Origin: Membranipora membranacea
Lineage: Eukaryota > Bryozoa > Gymnolaemata > Cheilostomatida > Membraniporidae
DNA: 64,000 bases
Assembly: GCA_914767715.1 (NCBI GenBank)
Contig: OU612066.1
Coordinates: 2,359,001 to 2,423,000 of the forward strand
Direction: 5' to 3'
The translations under genes and the position numbers were made by a program. The notes under the pieces were generated by a model. That model made no database searches and was not told where the DNA came from. It worked only from the letters and a program-made list of their open reading frames with translations. Positions 49,196-60,825 of the stretch are shown here, in pieces; position 1 is the stretch's first letter; each line of letters opens with the position of its first letter.

Positions 49196-49683
49196 TTTGA
49201 TAATTATTCGATTCTTATATTTTTTATGTTTCGCTCTACAATCAACAAAATTTGGTTAAAAAGAATTTTGAATTGCTCAGGGTGCTTCTCCTCGAATCCC
49301 CCCCCCCCCCCCCGATCCCCAAAAGTGCGGACTAGTCATGTGCTTAGATTACGTTGATACTGCCATATTTATTCAATAAAGAAACTCACCTTTACATCCT
49401 ACTACTCGCTGCCTCCTTGCTGGCCAGTTGAGTATTGCGCTGTGGTGTGGCGTGTAGTGCGACACAATGCTAAACAATGAAGCAGAAGGTGATGTTGTGT
49501 TCAGGTGATTGTTGCCATAATAATGCCAATGATATGGTACAAAAATCCAGTTGATGGTCACCGAGTTATATGCTTTTTGATAACTATTCGATTCTTATAT
49601 TTTTTATGTTTCGCTCTACAATCAACAAAATTTGGATATAGAGAATTTTGAATCACTCAGGGTGTTTCTCCTCGATTTCCCCT

Positions 49684-49895
49684 CCGTTTATGACCCACAA
49701 ACCCCAGAAAGTAGGCCGTGAACCCCAAAGTGTAGGCCGCAAACCCCAAACTGCGAACTGCAAACCCCAAATATTGACCCCGAACCTGACCCCTAAACCC
49801 CAAAAGCTGACCCCAAAACCCCAAATTTGGCTCACATACCTCAGGCTGCCAACCCCAAACCTCAATATTACACCCCAATCCTCAATCAATATGAC
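49684..49895. repeat. Degenerate AACCCCAAA-rich stretch
   Basis: About fifteen occurrences of ACCCCAAA or close variants, spaced 8 to 20 bases, directly after the truncated 5S unit. No fixed period, so a decayed low-complexity or satellite-like tract. Confidence 0.7.
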
Positions 49896-50466
49896 TATAC
49901 TATCTCATAAAACACTTCGTCTGGTGCTTACAGCACATGAATTTGCACCTGTCGGGCAAGTCCGGACTTGTTCTCTCTTCTTCTTTATAAGACTCTTTCT
50001 AGATTTAAGTCTGTTAAATTAATGAGTGTCTCCTTGAATGCATTTTTGAAGGTCAAAACCCCACCCCATAACTCAATAAACAAATATATCTTCAGTCAAT
50101 TGGTCATTATATGAAGTTATCTCCCCGCTTGACAAGGAAAAGTTACTTCCAATTCCAATGAGCTTAACATCTCTTCTGTCTTATGTCTGTAGACAACCTG
50201 AGCCGTCGCTGCAGACTTTGCCGATGATGGTCATGAACATTGTATATCTGTAAGCTGCAACCTAAGCAAGATACCATTTTAGAGACCAATAAGGGAGCAA
50301 AGCCTGACAAGGTGAGTTTTGAGGGCAACGGTCTTATGGTCAAATGGCCGTGGCCTGTCACGCTATGGATGGATCGCCTCCGAACTTCGCGCCATGCTAG
50401 CATACCAACAGAGGTCTTATGTGACCAACTTTGAAGACCCGTTACCGTCAGTCCGGTCACTATTAG

Positions 50467-50929
50467 GTAATACACCTGTAATTGGGTGAAGGTCAACTTG
50501 TTGCACCCATCCTCCAAAATAAAATGATTAGTATGCTGATGACAAATGAGGCTGTAGCCAATTCGAAAGCGCTGCTATCAGTGATGTTGATTCCTGTTAA
50601 TATTTTCAGGTGTATTTGCAATGGAAATTTATTGAATTAAAGTTTGAAAATCTTTTTGCAAAATCATTTTTGGAAGATCAATGCATACGGATTGGCTAAT
50701 GTAAATTAGACCGGAAATGTGTGCAGAATGCAATGGTCTTATATATGGGGCCACTAAAAAATTCTGACAACCGATTTTCAACCCATAGTCACCAATATGG
50801 AAGACTAGGAGCATACCATCATTTTGAGTGGTCTGGTCAAAGAATTGAAAGAACCTGAAGCAGGCCTATTGAGGTGACAAGTCAACATAGTTTGCATGTA
50901 AAGCAATGGGGAAATAAATAGAGGTGTTG
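50467..50929. repeat. Dispersed repeat, copy 2 (see 27779-28238)
   Basis: Matches the first copy in the same orientation, from GTAATACACCTGTAATT to GCAATGGGGAAA. The rest of 49900-51750 contains no recognised gene, apart from a short tandem with the word CAGGGTACA and CCATCACCCAG (51590-51672). Confidence 0.8.
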
Positions 50930-52598
50930 GACCTATTGCTATTGGTCATTTACAATAATAGGCTGAATCTTAACAGAACAGGTAAATTTGTTAGGATTGT
51001 TAAATTTGATAATTCCATTCTGCGCATGCTCAGCTCTGGGCATGAGCTGATCTCTGCAAAATTGGGCCTCGGAATTCCGAAGCCATCTGATTGGCTACCT
51101 GCTCTGGTGGCACACTCACAAATGTGTGCGGAATTGTTAGAAAGAGTTATCTTCTATTGTCACTATTAGCCAAAGTTGACTGGCAATTTATGCAGGGGGT
51201 GTCCGATCTCCCCAGACCAAAATTTCAATTAGAACCCAGACTAAACTCATTGTTCTTGCACATGCGCAAATTCAATTCACGCATGATACATACTTAGCCT
51301 TACGACATTCTCTTTGTGGTAATGATATCCTAGTTTATCAGTGATCTACATGCCCAGTCAGATCACGAGAGTCAGTATGTGATAATTCCTTTCAATTTTG
51401 TGTGCAAAGACCTTAACAGTAACTAGTCAACAACAACATGTGCTTGGATAACTATCAAAAAATTGCGATTGGACTGTTTTCTCTAAAATCTGGAGGAAAT
51501 AGTGAGATTTACAAAAAGTGGGAGGTGGGTGTAAAAATCTGGAGGGTCACGCCTAAATCGGGAGACTTGGCAAGTATGGTACAGGGTACAATCCCCAGTA
51601 CAGCGAGCCATCACCCAGTACAGGGTACACTCACCAGTACAACCAGCCATCACCCAGCACAGGGTACACTCCAACATATTTTGATTTAGACTAGACCTGC
51701 CAAAACCATATACTGAAATAACCGGTTAGCTTTTATCACAGATTAATGTATATAGGCCAGAAGCAGCTATAGCCTAAGTTGTTATGGCACGGACAATATT
51801 TGATGGCAGGATTCTGATCACTTTTTATACTGTTATATCCGTAAAATGACATTATTGGTTTCCTAAATGTAACCACGTTGACATTTTAATTACACTGGTT
51901 GTGATGAGATATTACTATGGAAACCATTCCTTTTCAATCAAAGACCAGGCACCCAGCATTTCTAACTAATAGATGATTCATCAGTAATGTATTTTTGCAA
52001 CATCATTTTAACTGTCAGTTGTGAACGTGGAATAGAGAAGAATAGAAGCATAAACAACAGCTCGCTCTTTTCCCTTATTACCATCTCACCATCTTACGAT
52101 CCAACTCACAAGCACTCTTTCACGCTAACTATAAGATCAAAGAACACAACTTGACATAATACAATACATGAAGAGCACTTCGGCACTATAATAACACCCC
52201 ACAGATATCCAGATACACGCTAAAATCCTTAGAGCAATACTACATCAATATATGTTCTGTAAAATTCACCGGGTGTACCCAGTTGTAGTGGTCATATTTT
52301 GAAAATAAATGGCAATTCGTTTTCAATTTAAATGAAGAGAACATAAATCCTCAAGCTGACCTACTTGTATAGAGGACCAATCATCAGTGTGATAATAAGA
52401 AATCTATTTATAAAATACTCAATCACATCAACTTGAATTTGGCATTGACATAGCAAATATTAATAATGCATCTTTGTACGGTTCTATTGACTTACGCCCA
52501 GCCTTTGTTAAATTTAACTCTCACGCTTTAGCAGATGACATAATACAAGGAAGCATGAACATGTCTAACAAAATGACGGTATCACTTTGACTAACATT

Positions 52599-55123
52599 AT
52601 GGAGTGTATTATTCACTATGAGAAAGTAGATGAAGCAGCCGAGAGTGTTGTTTTGTCAGCCTCAAAGCTTGCTGAACTCAAATATGTGGCTAAAGAGTGG
52701 GTGAAAACTGGGAAAGAGCCGGAATGCTTCATTGCCAAAAATCTATTGACAATGACAATGGATGAATGTAGTACCTATAAATACCATCGTCTTTGTATGT
52801 TCAGATTTTCTAAATCCAAGCTAGAAAGAGCCAAGGAAAGTGCCATGAAGAGAAAGGTATGTATAGAAAATGCTCATGATTCAGGATTTACTCTCAAGGT
52901 ATTAATTGATGACCACGGTGCTGTATGGAAGACCACCTTGTGTTGCTTTGTTTGAACCGATATGAAACTTTGTGTGACGTTGCTCTCAGTCAGAGATAGT
53001 GTTTGGGCCAAGAAGATCATTCTGTGATAAATAAGAGAGTTCTATCAAGGAATAAAAGACTTTTACTCCTTGATAGAACTCTATTATTTATCACAGAATG
53101 ATCACAACACTGAATTAAATCATAGTTGGAAAATCTGATATGCCTTATATTTTTTTCAGTCTTGATTGATTGACCCTTGTAATTATCATTAACCCTGCTC
53201 TAATAATATCCTGTTTTTAAGAATGAGGATGGAGCCAATTTGCCGAGCCCAAAGACACTCAGGTCTTCAGAACCGAGTACTAGTAAGCCTCAGACATTCT
53301 CTTCTACCTGTGTCATATGTAATAAGGAGAAGAACAAAAACCGCAAGAAACTACCGACCTCCAGAGCTGAGACTTTAGATGCTGGTAAGTACAATAAACT
53401 GCTACATCATAATCTCAGGTTTTATTCTGCCTTCTGCAGACTCTGCAGGGTTAAATTGTTGATTAATTGAGGGAACTTTTTCAATTACATGTGTTGCATG
53501 ATCTAAGCTGCATCAATCATAACTATCTGGAGACGAATGATATATCAGTGTGAGAGCCAGCTTTCAAAAATATTATCCTTCTATTTAGGGGGTTTACTTC
53601 CTGTCGCAGAAGCCAAGAATGACACAAAGCTGTTGTCAAGTTTTCAGTTAGGAGATCCTGTTGCCCGTGAAATGAGATATCATCGTGCATGCCACAAGAA
53701 TTATATCGCAACTGTTACGAACCAGCTCAGGTAAAAACTATAAAATCTGTTTGCCACTTATCATTGTCATTTGTCTGGCTCAACATTATGTGTGTTACAT
53801 TCCTATGCTGTCCCTCTTTGAAAATTGTTAACAAGTTCACTTGGGCGTAGAGATGAGTTCATATGAAGTGCTGTAAAATTGTTATACCAATTGTTTTAGA
53901 TCTAAATCAAAAGCTCGCTTTGTGAGAACTGCATCATGGCGACAACTTGAGGACCTGGTTAGCTCAAAGATAGAGCGCGAGAAGGGTTCTTACACTGTAT
54001 CTGATTTACTTGGTTTATATAATAAACTACGTAGAGATAACAGAGAAGATGAGACCAGGTAAGACTATGATATATATTTATATATACTAGTACCCCACAA
54101 TGCAATTTCCTGGAATTCCCAGTGAGATCAGGGCGATAAAATCTTGCGAGACTGGGGTTCCCAGGTTGAAGTTGCATTGTGCAAGCATTATCAACCTGCG
54201 GTTTTGAGAACACTCAAATGCATTGATCAAACTTTGGCCTTGTTAGATTAGGATTAATTAAAAAAATATGAAAAGTTATGTCAAAATATTTTTCTTCCTC
54301 GGACTAACATGTATTGTGCTTTAAGACAAAAATATCATCTTTTTACAGCCGAAAAGCTTTTGTCTACCGCCTGAAGAGAGAGTTTAAAGGCCGCCTTAGT
54401 TTTCATCAAGCCTCTGATCCCTCTCACGGTGATATAGTGACGAGCAGCAATGCAGTTTTGACTGATTTAGTGACTGATACATCAGTACTCACAAACACAT
54501 CCAGCCTCTTGAGCGAGGTCGACACTGCCAGCTCATGTGATGAGGAAATCCCTTTCGATAGTGTAACCCAATCCAATCAATATCAACTCAATCAGGCAGC
54601 AATTTCACTCCGTTTGTATATAGATCAAACCAAAAAAGTCGAGATCCCCTGGCCACCTACTGCAGACAACCTTAACGCTGAGGCCTGTGTCGAATTTGTT
54701 CCGCCACCACTATTTAATTTTCTAGCTATGACGACAGGTCATGCTGATGTGGTCTGTGACTGGAACACCTACTATAATTTGGACGCCTCTGTTCACCTAA
54801 AAATTCTCAGCTTAGCCCAAGACATTGTACAGCTAAACTCCAAAGGTGCTGCTGTTACTCCTAAGTCTTTAGCCATCGGCCTAACAGTGAGGCATATGAC
54901 TGGGTCTAAATTGCTAGCCAAACTTATTCATGGATTTAGTCATTCTTGCAGCTATGACTCAATTATTAGGCTCAAAACAGCACTTGCTTTGAAGCAAGCT
55001 GCAAATACAGCTTTCAGAGAGAACAGTCTTGATGAGGAGGAGGAGGCTGGCGGAGACGAGGATGATGAGGAGGAGGAGGAGGCTGGCGGAGACGAGGATG
55101 ATGAGGATGAGGAAAATGAGTGA
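52599..55123 (+). CDS. Unknown transposon-borne protein with putative C2CH zinc site and acidic tail
   Basis: Five exons, 52599-52856, 53222-53384, 53589-53730, 53900-54058 and 54349-55123, join in frame with GT-AG introns into 498 residues without a stop. Residues 116-119 (CVIC) and 172-176 (HRACH, then KNY) could form one zinc site split across exons 2 and 3. The second half contains VPPPLFNFLA, then LSLAQDIVQL.SKG..VTPKSLAIGLTVRHMTGS, then FSHSCSYDSI. I recall this order (PP.L..FL, AQ.I, TPK.L.LG, H.TGS, SYD) from poorly characterised, often multicopy invertebrate proteins, but cannot name the family. The C-terminus is a duplicated acidic block (EEEEAGGDEDDE). No obvious DDE or tyrosine-recombinase motif. 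Location between the TIRs suggests a transposon protein; capture of a host gene is the alternative. The true start may lie in an earlier exon. Confidence 0.72.
53015..53103. repeat. Near-perfect palindrome (44-base arms) in intron 1 of the copy B gene
   Basis: Arms 53015-53058 and 53060-53103 are reverse complements with two mismatches and a one-base centre. The inner part TCAAGGA.TAAAAG / CTTTTACTCCTTGA resembles the small hairpins with CAAGGAGT core elsewhere in the window. Confidence 0.9.
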
Positions 55124-55208
55124 CCAAATAATAAAAGTTCTTGTTGACTGTAACAAAAAATACTACAATTTTCACTAACTAAAAGTGATTTTGTGAAAAA
55201 TTTGTGAG

Positions 55209-55640
55209 ATGCTGCCGCTGACAATGACTGATACAACCGGGTACACCCTTATTTGTTAATTCAGCACCCTTTTTTACCCTAGAAACATTTATATTCTCGT
55301 TCTCTGTTGGCTGTATCGAACACTAAAATCTTCACTAACTAAAAGCGCTTGGTTGAAAATTTTGGGACATGCTGCCATATACTGCCACGCTGCCGCTGAT
55401 GATGACCCCTACAACCAGGTACACCCTCATTTTTGGATTCAGCACACTTTTTTACTCTAGAAACATATTATTCTTGTTCTCTGTTGACCGTTGACTGTAT
55501 CAAACACTACAATTTTAACTAACTAAATGAGAATTTGTAAAAGATGTGGCATATGCTGCCGCTCACAATGACCAATACAACCGGGTACACCCTCATTTTT
55601 GGATTCAGCACACTTTTTTACCCTAGAAATACTTGTTTTT
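55209..55640. repeat. Subterminal tandem array of transposon copy B
   Basis: Three diverged units starting ATGCTGCC at about 55209, 55370 and 55553, each with ACAACC.GGTACACCC and ATTCAGCAC, related to the 146-bp units in copy A. The same GTGTACCC.GTTGTA phrase occurs once inside each TIR, so the array likely arose by amplification from the TIR. Confidence 0.8.
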
Positions 55641-58459
55641 TTCCTGTCATCAAAAATTGTCCGTGCCATTTTTTTTAGAGCACTTAGAGCTAGGCTGCTT
55701 CTGGCCTAATAAGGTTTTTAACATTTCAATCTGATGTTATCATTATTGGTGTGTTTTGTCTGTACTGTTGGATAGCACATAGAATCACAGAAGGATATTT
55801 TAGTTTATTCTCAATGTAGAATTCCACAATAAATCATTGAAAATGTGAATGTTGCTACACATTATAATAATCTTACCAGGGAAATAAACAGTTTCAGTCC
55901 AGAAACACAAATCTTCCAGCCTTTGATTGCAAAATGCCGCATGTAAGTTGTGATGAATATACATATAAATAATATATATATCTGAAATCAGAAACTGGTT
56001 ATACTGAGTTGAAAACAATAAATTTGACACTGAATTCAATGGGTTTGTGTGACAAGTATCTAAGATTTCAAACCACCGACTACACAGCTAAATTCTTCAA
56101 GTAATATATTCAACCTGAGGGTTTGGTAAAGCCATTACAGTCTGTTTGCACGTCGGTTAACATGGTCATATTGCCAAGCTACAGCTCCCTCAGCCATGAA
56201 ATAGTCTCTGAATTCCTCTCTTGTCTCAGAAGCAACCATGGTATAGTTACGCACATTTGTACCAGGTGCCGGCTGTAGGCCTTCACCTGCAGCACGCCAT
56301 TGACCTTGTGCTCCTTCTCCTTCACCGAAGATGGCATCAGCCGAACCGCCTGGGAGATAGGTGCCATCATTATTGATCAGGAGGAAGTTGTGTAGCCCCA
56401 ACCATCATCTCAATATTCTTAGGATCTCCTAATATCGGCTTGCGCAGTATCTGCCATCTTTGTGCTAATATACCTGGCAATGATGAAGACAGGAGAAAAA
56501 CATTAACTTTGCATGCCCGAATACTTAATGAAACTGGTGTGCTCATGTCGGAGTTGCCCACCCTTGAGATGGTGGTCTGCAGGGTGGGCAATTATATGTC
56601 ATTAAACAATTTATTTCATTGGTACAACACACCCAGGGACATTTTTGCCTCATGGATGCCTCCCACCTCATCAAATTATCAGTTATAAATTATCAGTTAT
56701 AATTAAACATAAGCTTCAAAGATTGAGTCATTTTTTATGGGCCACCCGATTTAATACAACAAGAACAAATTACATACCAAAAGCATTTTCGATCACTCTC
56801 CTTGCTCGGGAAAGCCTGCAGTTGTAGATCTTCTGAGACTCACCAGTGAGTTTATTATGAGGGTAAGGGCGAAGTAGATGCGGCTTCAATGGAAACGCTT
56901 CATCAGCAACAAATACATATGGCAGACGGCGCTCTTCTCCAGGCTGTACTGTCTCACTTGCTGGAAGCTGATACGCTCCTGGAAAAAATAAAAGATGATA
57001 CCCTAGTCAGAAAACCTCTGATACTGTGACAATTGTTTTAAGGAGCGTAGCAGTCATAGCCAGTTAGCTCATGTCTATAATTGCAACTTTCCTGGAGCCA
57101 TTGGTAGGTAGTTCCTATGTCAACGATTATCACCATCAGGAAATAAAAATCAGTTTTTATACCACACTAATTCGATGCCCAATCTTTGACACAGAGTAGT
57201 GCACTAAGAAACAGTGACCTCATTTTGCTGAGTTCATCGGGAGTGCATCCTTCAGGCGCACTGCACAGTGTAAAATATAGGGCTTCCAAATTTGTTTTGG
57301 AAAAGGAACATGACAGCGCCTTATCTTTATTTCCTGTTGCGATGTCATTGGCTTATGCTTTTCTTCCAATGTCTCATGAAAGGTTGACACTATAGACACA
57401 GGCTAACAGCAAGTAGGTAGTATATTTTGATTCAAGACATCTCATGTGGAAAGTAATATTTGGGGCAAAAATGAAACGAAACCCTGAGCTACATGTTAGA
57501 ACTGCAACACCGATGTTAAGTTTTACCTACCATCATGGAGCTGTTGACTGTTTTCCCATACTCCCCCATCGCTCTCGGATCCATACTGACCAATGTCCAC
57601 CATGATAAACATGTATCTACTGTCTGCAATGGCCATGAGGTTAATGGAGTGCACACCTTTATAGCAATAATACTGCGAACCGGCCCCACGAGGCTTCTGT
57701 AGCACCACATGTTTTCCTGCAAGCATAGAAATGAAAATTAAATATCTGTGTGTTGCCGCCAATAGTTTCTATATAGAGTGACTAAAACATTAACATAACA
57801 TAATATGATCATGACCCATATGTCCACCATAGCCTAACAGGTTACAAGTTTGTGAGAAACTGTGATTTAAAAACTGGTTGTGACAATTGCAGACAACAAG
57901 TGTACACTGTTATAAAAAATACGTGTATACATGACAATTGTTCTCACCGTCTATAGCTCCTATGCAATGAGGGAAATTCCAGTGCTCATAGAATCCAGCA
58001 GCCACCTCCTTCCAGTCGTCAACAGAGGATGGTGCCTTCAGATACAATGGGCGCATGATGTTCCAAATAGCAGTGCAGACGTCGGACACATTGTATGTGG
58101 CAGTGGATTTGCCTACGCGCCAGTGCTTATGGATGCTGCCAAAGTCTTCACCACTGGCAAGATAGTGCAGAGTCAGAGCAAGTTTAAGGTCTGCTGGAAT
58201 GGCCTTGCGCATCACTGTATCCTGTTTAGTGATTACTGGTCTGATCATACTGAGGATGTGGTCAAATGAGTCTTTTGACATTCTGAGATACTCATGGTGT
58301 TTTTGCGGGTACAAACGGATTTCTTGCACCAAGTGGCTGAAAACACCTAGTTGGTCCCTGCAACATAAAGATATGAGATATGCAAATTAATGGAATACAA
58401 AGGTGCAAGTATTTTTATCTGTAGTTGACATCATACAATGGTTGTGTGAGGAAGTACAT

Positions 58460-59940
58460 GTGTTTGTTTGTTTGTTTGTTTGTTTGTTTAATTTATGACT
58501 TCTCATCCGAGAATGCTTACATAATAAAAGTAGTGTGCTTTCAAAAAGCCCCTCTAAAAATATATGAACAAAAATAAAATAAATCATTTCAAATGGCATA
58601 AAACTCAGGATTGGCAAAAATTCCACATTTTCTCTTCTCAGTTCGACATTTAGGCATACAAATGGTGCCCTCAGAGTTACGGGTTGAGCGTCTGAGTCTG
58701 GTTTTATTGAGCGGAAGTCGATTGTGTAGGGGATGGTTATCGTCAGATAAAATACGATGTACGTATTTGTGGCATATGTCGATTAGTAAATCATTTAGTG
58801 GTAGCAAATTCGCAGCTGCAAGTCGATCATCGTAGTGTTCGAGGTCAGAGAAAATAATTCTCATAGCAAGCCGCTGACATCTCTCTATATCATTCCTCAG
58901 ACATTCGGTGGTGTAAGGGTACCAAGCACCTGCAGCGTGGGTGATAGCTGCGACTACTTGGGTTTTGTACATTAGTACTAGGCTTTGTTGGTTTACTCCG
59001 AACTGTTTTAATACGAGCAGACCGTGACATCTTTTGTTCGCTGACTTAGTGATGTTAGCCACATGCTCATTGAATCGTAGATGTTGGTCGATGGTAAGAC
59101 CGAGTAGTTTGGTAGAAGCTACGTTGTCTACGTTGTGTGATTGATTCATTGTGAGAGTTTTCGACATTATCATCTGTTTCTTAAGAGAAAGGTTCAATGC
59201 CAACCATAGAGTAGGTCCACACAAGGTCCCTTGTGGAACGCCTATGTTGGAAGATGCAGTGTGAGATTTCACTTGGTGCTGATGAATCACTACTTGTTGT
59301 TTTCTGTTTTCTAGATAACTCGCGACTAAAGCCACAAGGGCGTTTGGGAGCTCAAACTGTCTCAACTTTTGTAGAAGAAGAGTGTGATTCATAAGGTCAA
59401 AGGCCTTGCTGAAATCATATAATATCATCTGGGCCCCGATGTTGTTACAATTGTCCATGGCCTTGGTGACGTCATCAAGAACGCTAACAAGAGCATCTGT
59501 GCATCCTACACCCGGCATATAGGCAAACTGGTTGCCTTGCAGCTTGGGGAGGATATGGGTACGGATTCGTCTGTTTATGAAGTTTTCAGCAACTTTACCT
59601 ACATGCCATAGAAGAGATATTGGGCGATAGTCTTTACAAGTGGATGGAGAGTTTGTTTTAGCTATCGGTATAACTTCTGCAGTTTTGTAGAGTGCTGGGA
59701 ACTTTGCTTCTCTTTGTGAATGGTTGATTATATCGGCTATCGGTACACAGAGGTCTTCGTGACAGAGTTTGCTTATCCAGGGAGGATAATCTTTACTGTG
59801 GACGGACTTCTGAGTTTCTATATTTCTCAGCGCAGTTTTCACTTGACCTATTGGAACATCGTCAACAGAACAGTGTAGTTGTACTGTGGATTTCGGGCAC
59901 TGAAACACGGGTCCTAATTGTGATCGTACTATTTCTTACG
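58460..59940 (-). pseudogene. LINE (CR1/L2-like) inserted in Harbinger intron 1, RT core deleted
   Basis: One open frame of 439 codons on the minus strand. It has RT fingers (DYRPISLLWHVGKVAE), the first catalytic aspartate in YDFSKAFD, and IGVPQGTLCGP. It then jumps directly to LSLKKQMIMS and KLLGLTIDQHLRFNEHV, so the YxDD box and about 50-60 flanking residues are missing. The reading frame was nevertheless preserved. C-terminal part: GAWYPYTTECL..DIERCQRLAMRI. The 3' end carries (AAAC)n on its own strand (58462-58490). The element is 5' truncated and catalytically dead. Confidence 0.9.
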
Positions 59941-60102
59941 AAGGTTGATACATGAACTGTACTACCTTATTATTTGTTCTATTTCAAATATTTAATGATA
60001 AATGAATTATATGTTATTCAATTTCATGAATTCAAATATATATTTTTTATTCATATAATTAAAAACAATTTTAATATTTTTATGAGTTGTACTTAACAAA
60101 TC

Positions 60103-60301
60103 CAATATCAGATAACAAAATGTAATTTGAATATTTTTGCTGAAGTCAATATCAAATAAGGAAATGTAATTTAAATATTTTAATGATTTGACTGTAATTA
60201 GTCTGTTAATAACTTCAATATCAAATAATAATATGCATTTAAAATGGCTTGACTTTAATAACTTTGTTAATAGATTCAATATCAAATAATAAAATGTAAA
60301 T
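60103..60301. repeat. Short tandem array, CAATATCAAATAA units
   Basis: Four unit starts at 60103, 60147, 60215 and 60277, each with CAATATCA(A/G)ATAA followed by AATGTAAT-like sequence, spaced 44, 68 and 62 bases. AT-rich; no gene. Confidence 0.7.
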
Positions 60302-60825
60302 AATGGTTACAATAAATAAAGGTAAGCAGCTGGGTGGTAAACAAAAACATCTTGCTGGTAGTTGGATTGACAAACATTATCCCTCAATATTGGGCCAAAA
60401 CATATAAATAATGAGTAGTAAAGTAAATAATAGTGGTATATAATAAATACTACTCTCTCTACTTCAGTCTTGTATTAGTAGTAGTAGTATAATACTTATT
60501 GCATTTAAATAAACATATAAAATATTAATCAATAATAACAGAATAAATATTAATATTATCATCATTCATACCCATCAATCACCACACTGACCTGGACTGA
60601 TTAATAGGATGTACCCAGTATTTCCGGATAGCTGCCTGCTTAACATGCAGATAGTGGGCATAGAGCTGTAGCAAAAGCTGGTACAAAGTAACAGCCACAC
60701 CAGTTTCTGGGTCCATTTCAGTAAAGGCAAACAAAACACGAGTGTTGAAAATATTTCTTCTTCTAAAGAAGAGACCTTGACATTAATAAAACATTGACAT
60801 AAAACCTTGACCCTCCACTATGCAA

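Larger units (their letters stand above)
47533..49680 (+). repeat. Tandem 5S rDNA array, 616-bp unit (three full units plus one truncated)
   Basis: Units start at 47533, 48149, 48765 and 49388 (marker ACCTTTACATCC). The first two steps are exactly 616 bases; the third is 623 because a C-tract grew from about 8 to 15. Each full unit is about 310 bases of spacer, the 119-base 5S gene, a TTTT terminator and a further spacer with the C-tract. The fourth unit loses everything from about 49571 through the 5S gene and resumes in the sequence after the terminator. Spacer open frames are conserved only because the units are near identical. Confidence 0.95.
51755..55706. mobile_element. TIR transposon copy B (3.95 kb) carrying a spliced gene
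   Basis: Left end TA-GGCCAGAAGCAGCTATAGC and right end GCTAGGCTGCTTCTGGCC-TA are the same ends as copy A. The left TIR (51755 to about 52390) matches copy A but is interrupted by about 420 bases (51830-52247). The right end has the conserved TGTCATC.AAAATTGTCCGTGCCA block and three units of the ATGCTGCCGC subterminal repeat (55209, 55370, 55553). The interior holds a five-exon gene on the plus strand. TA flanks both ends. The superfamily is not evident from the ends. Confidence 0.78.
56135..60716 (-). pseudogene. PIF/Harbinger transposase gene (HARBI1-like), five exons, frameshifted
   Basis: Minus-strand exons 60592-60716, 57948-58357, 57531-57716, 56778-56978 and 56135-56473. The first four join in frame. 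The product starts within MDPETGVAVTLYQ and continues RKYWVHPIN, DQLGVFSHLVQE, then the DDE core: D178 in GAIDGK, D219 in MVDIGQ and E304 in RARRVIENAFG. The order and motifs are those of Harbinger transposases, nucleases that cut at TWA targets. In exon 5 the frame breaks at a GGGG run (minus strand, about 56396-56399). One fewer G would join MMVG to LHNFLLINNDGT, the expected family continuation. A LINE fills most of intron 1. A Myb-like partner gene was not found. Confidence 0.88.

Noticed and set aside
47431-49561. Minus-strand frames of about 62 codons repeated four times in the 5S spacers
   Set aside because: They are kept only because the spacer units are nearly identical; no other sign of coding.
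50160-50460. Possible exon on either strand near 50.3 kb
   Set aside because: Base composition looks slightly coding, but no splice sites fit and no motif is recognised.
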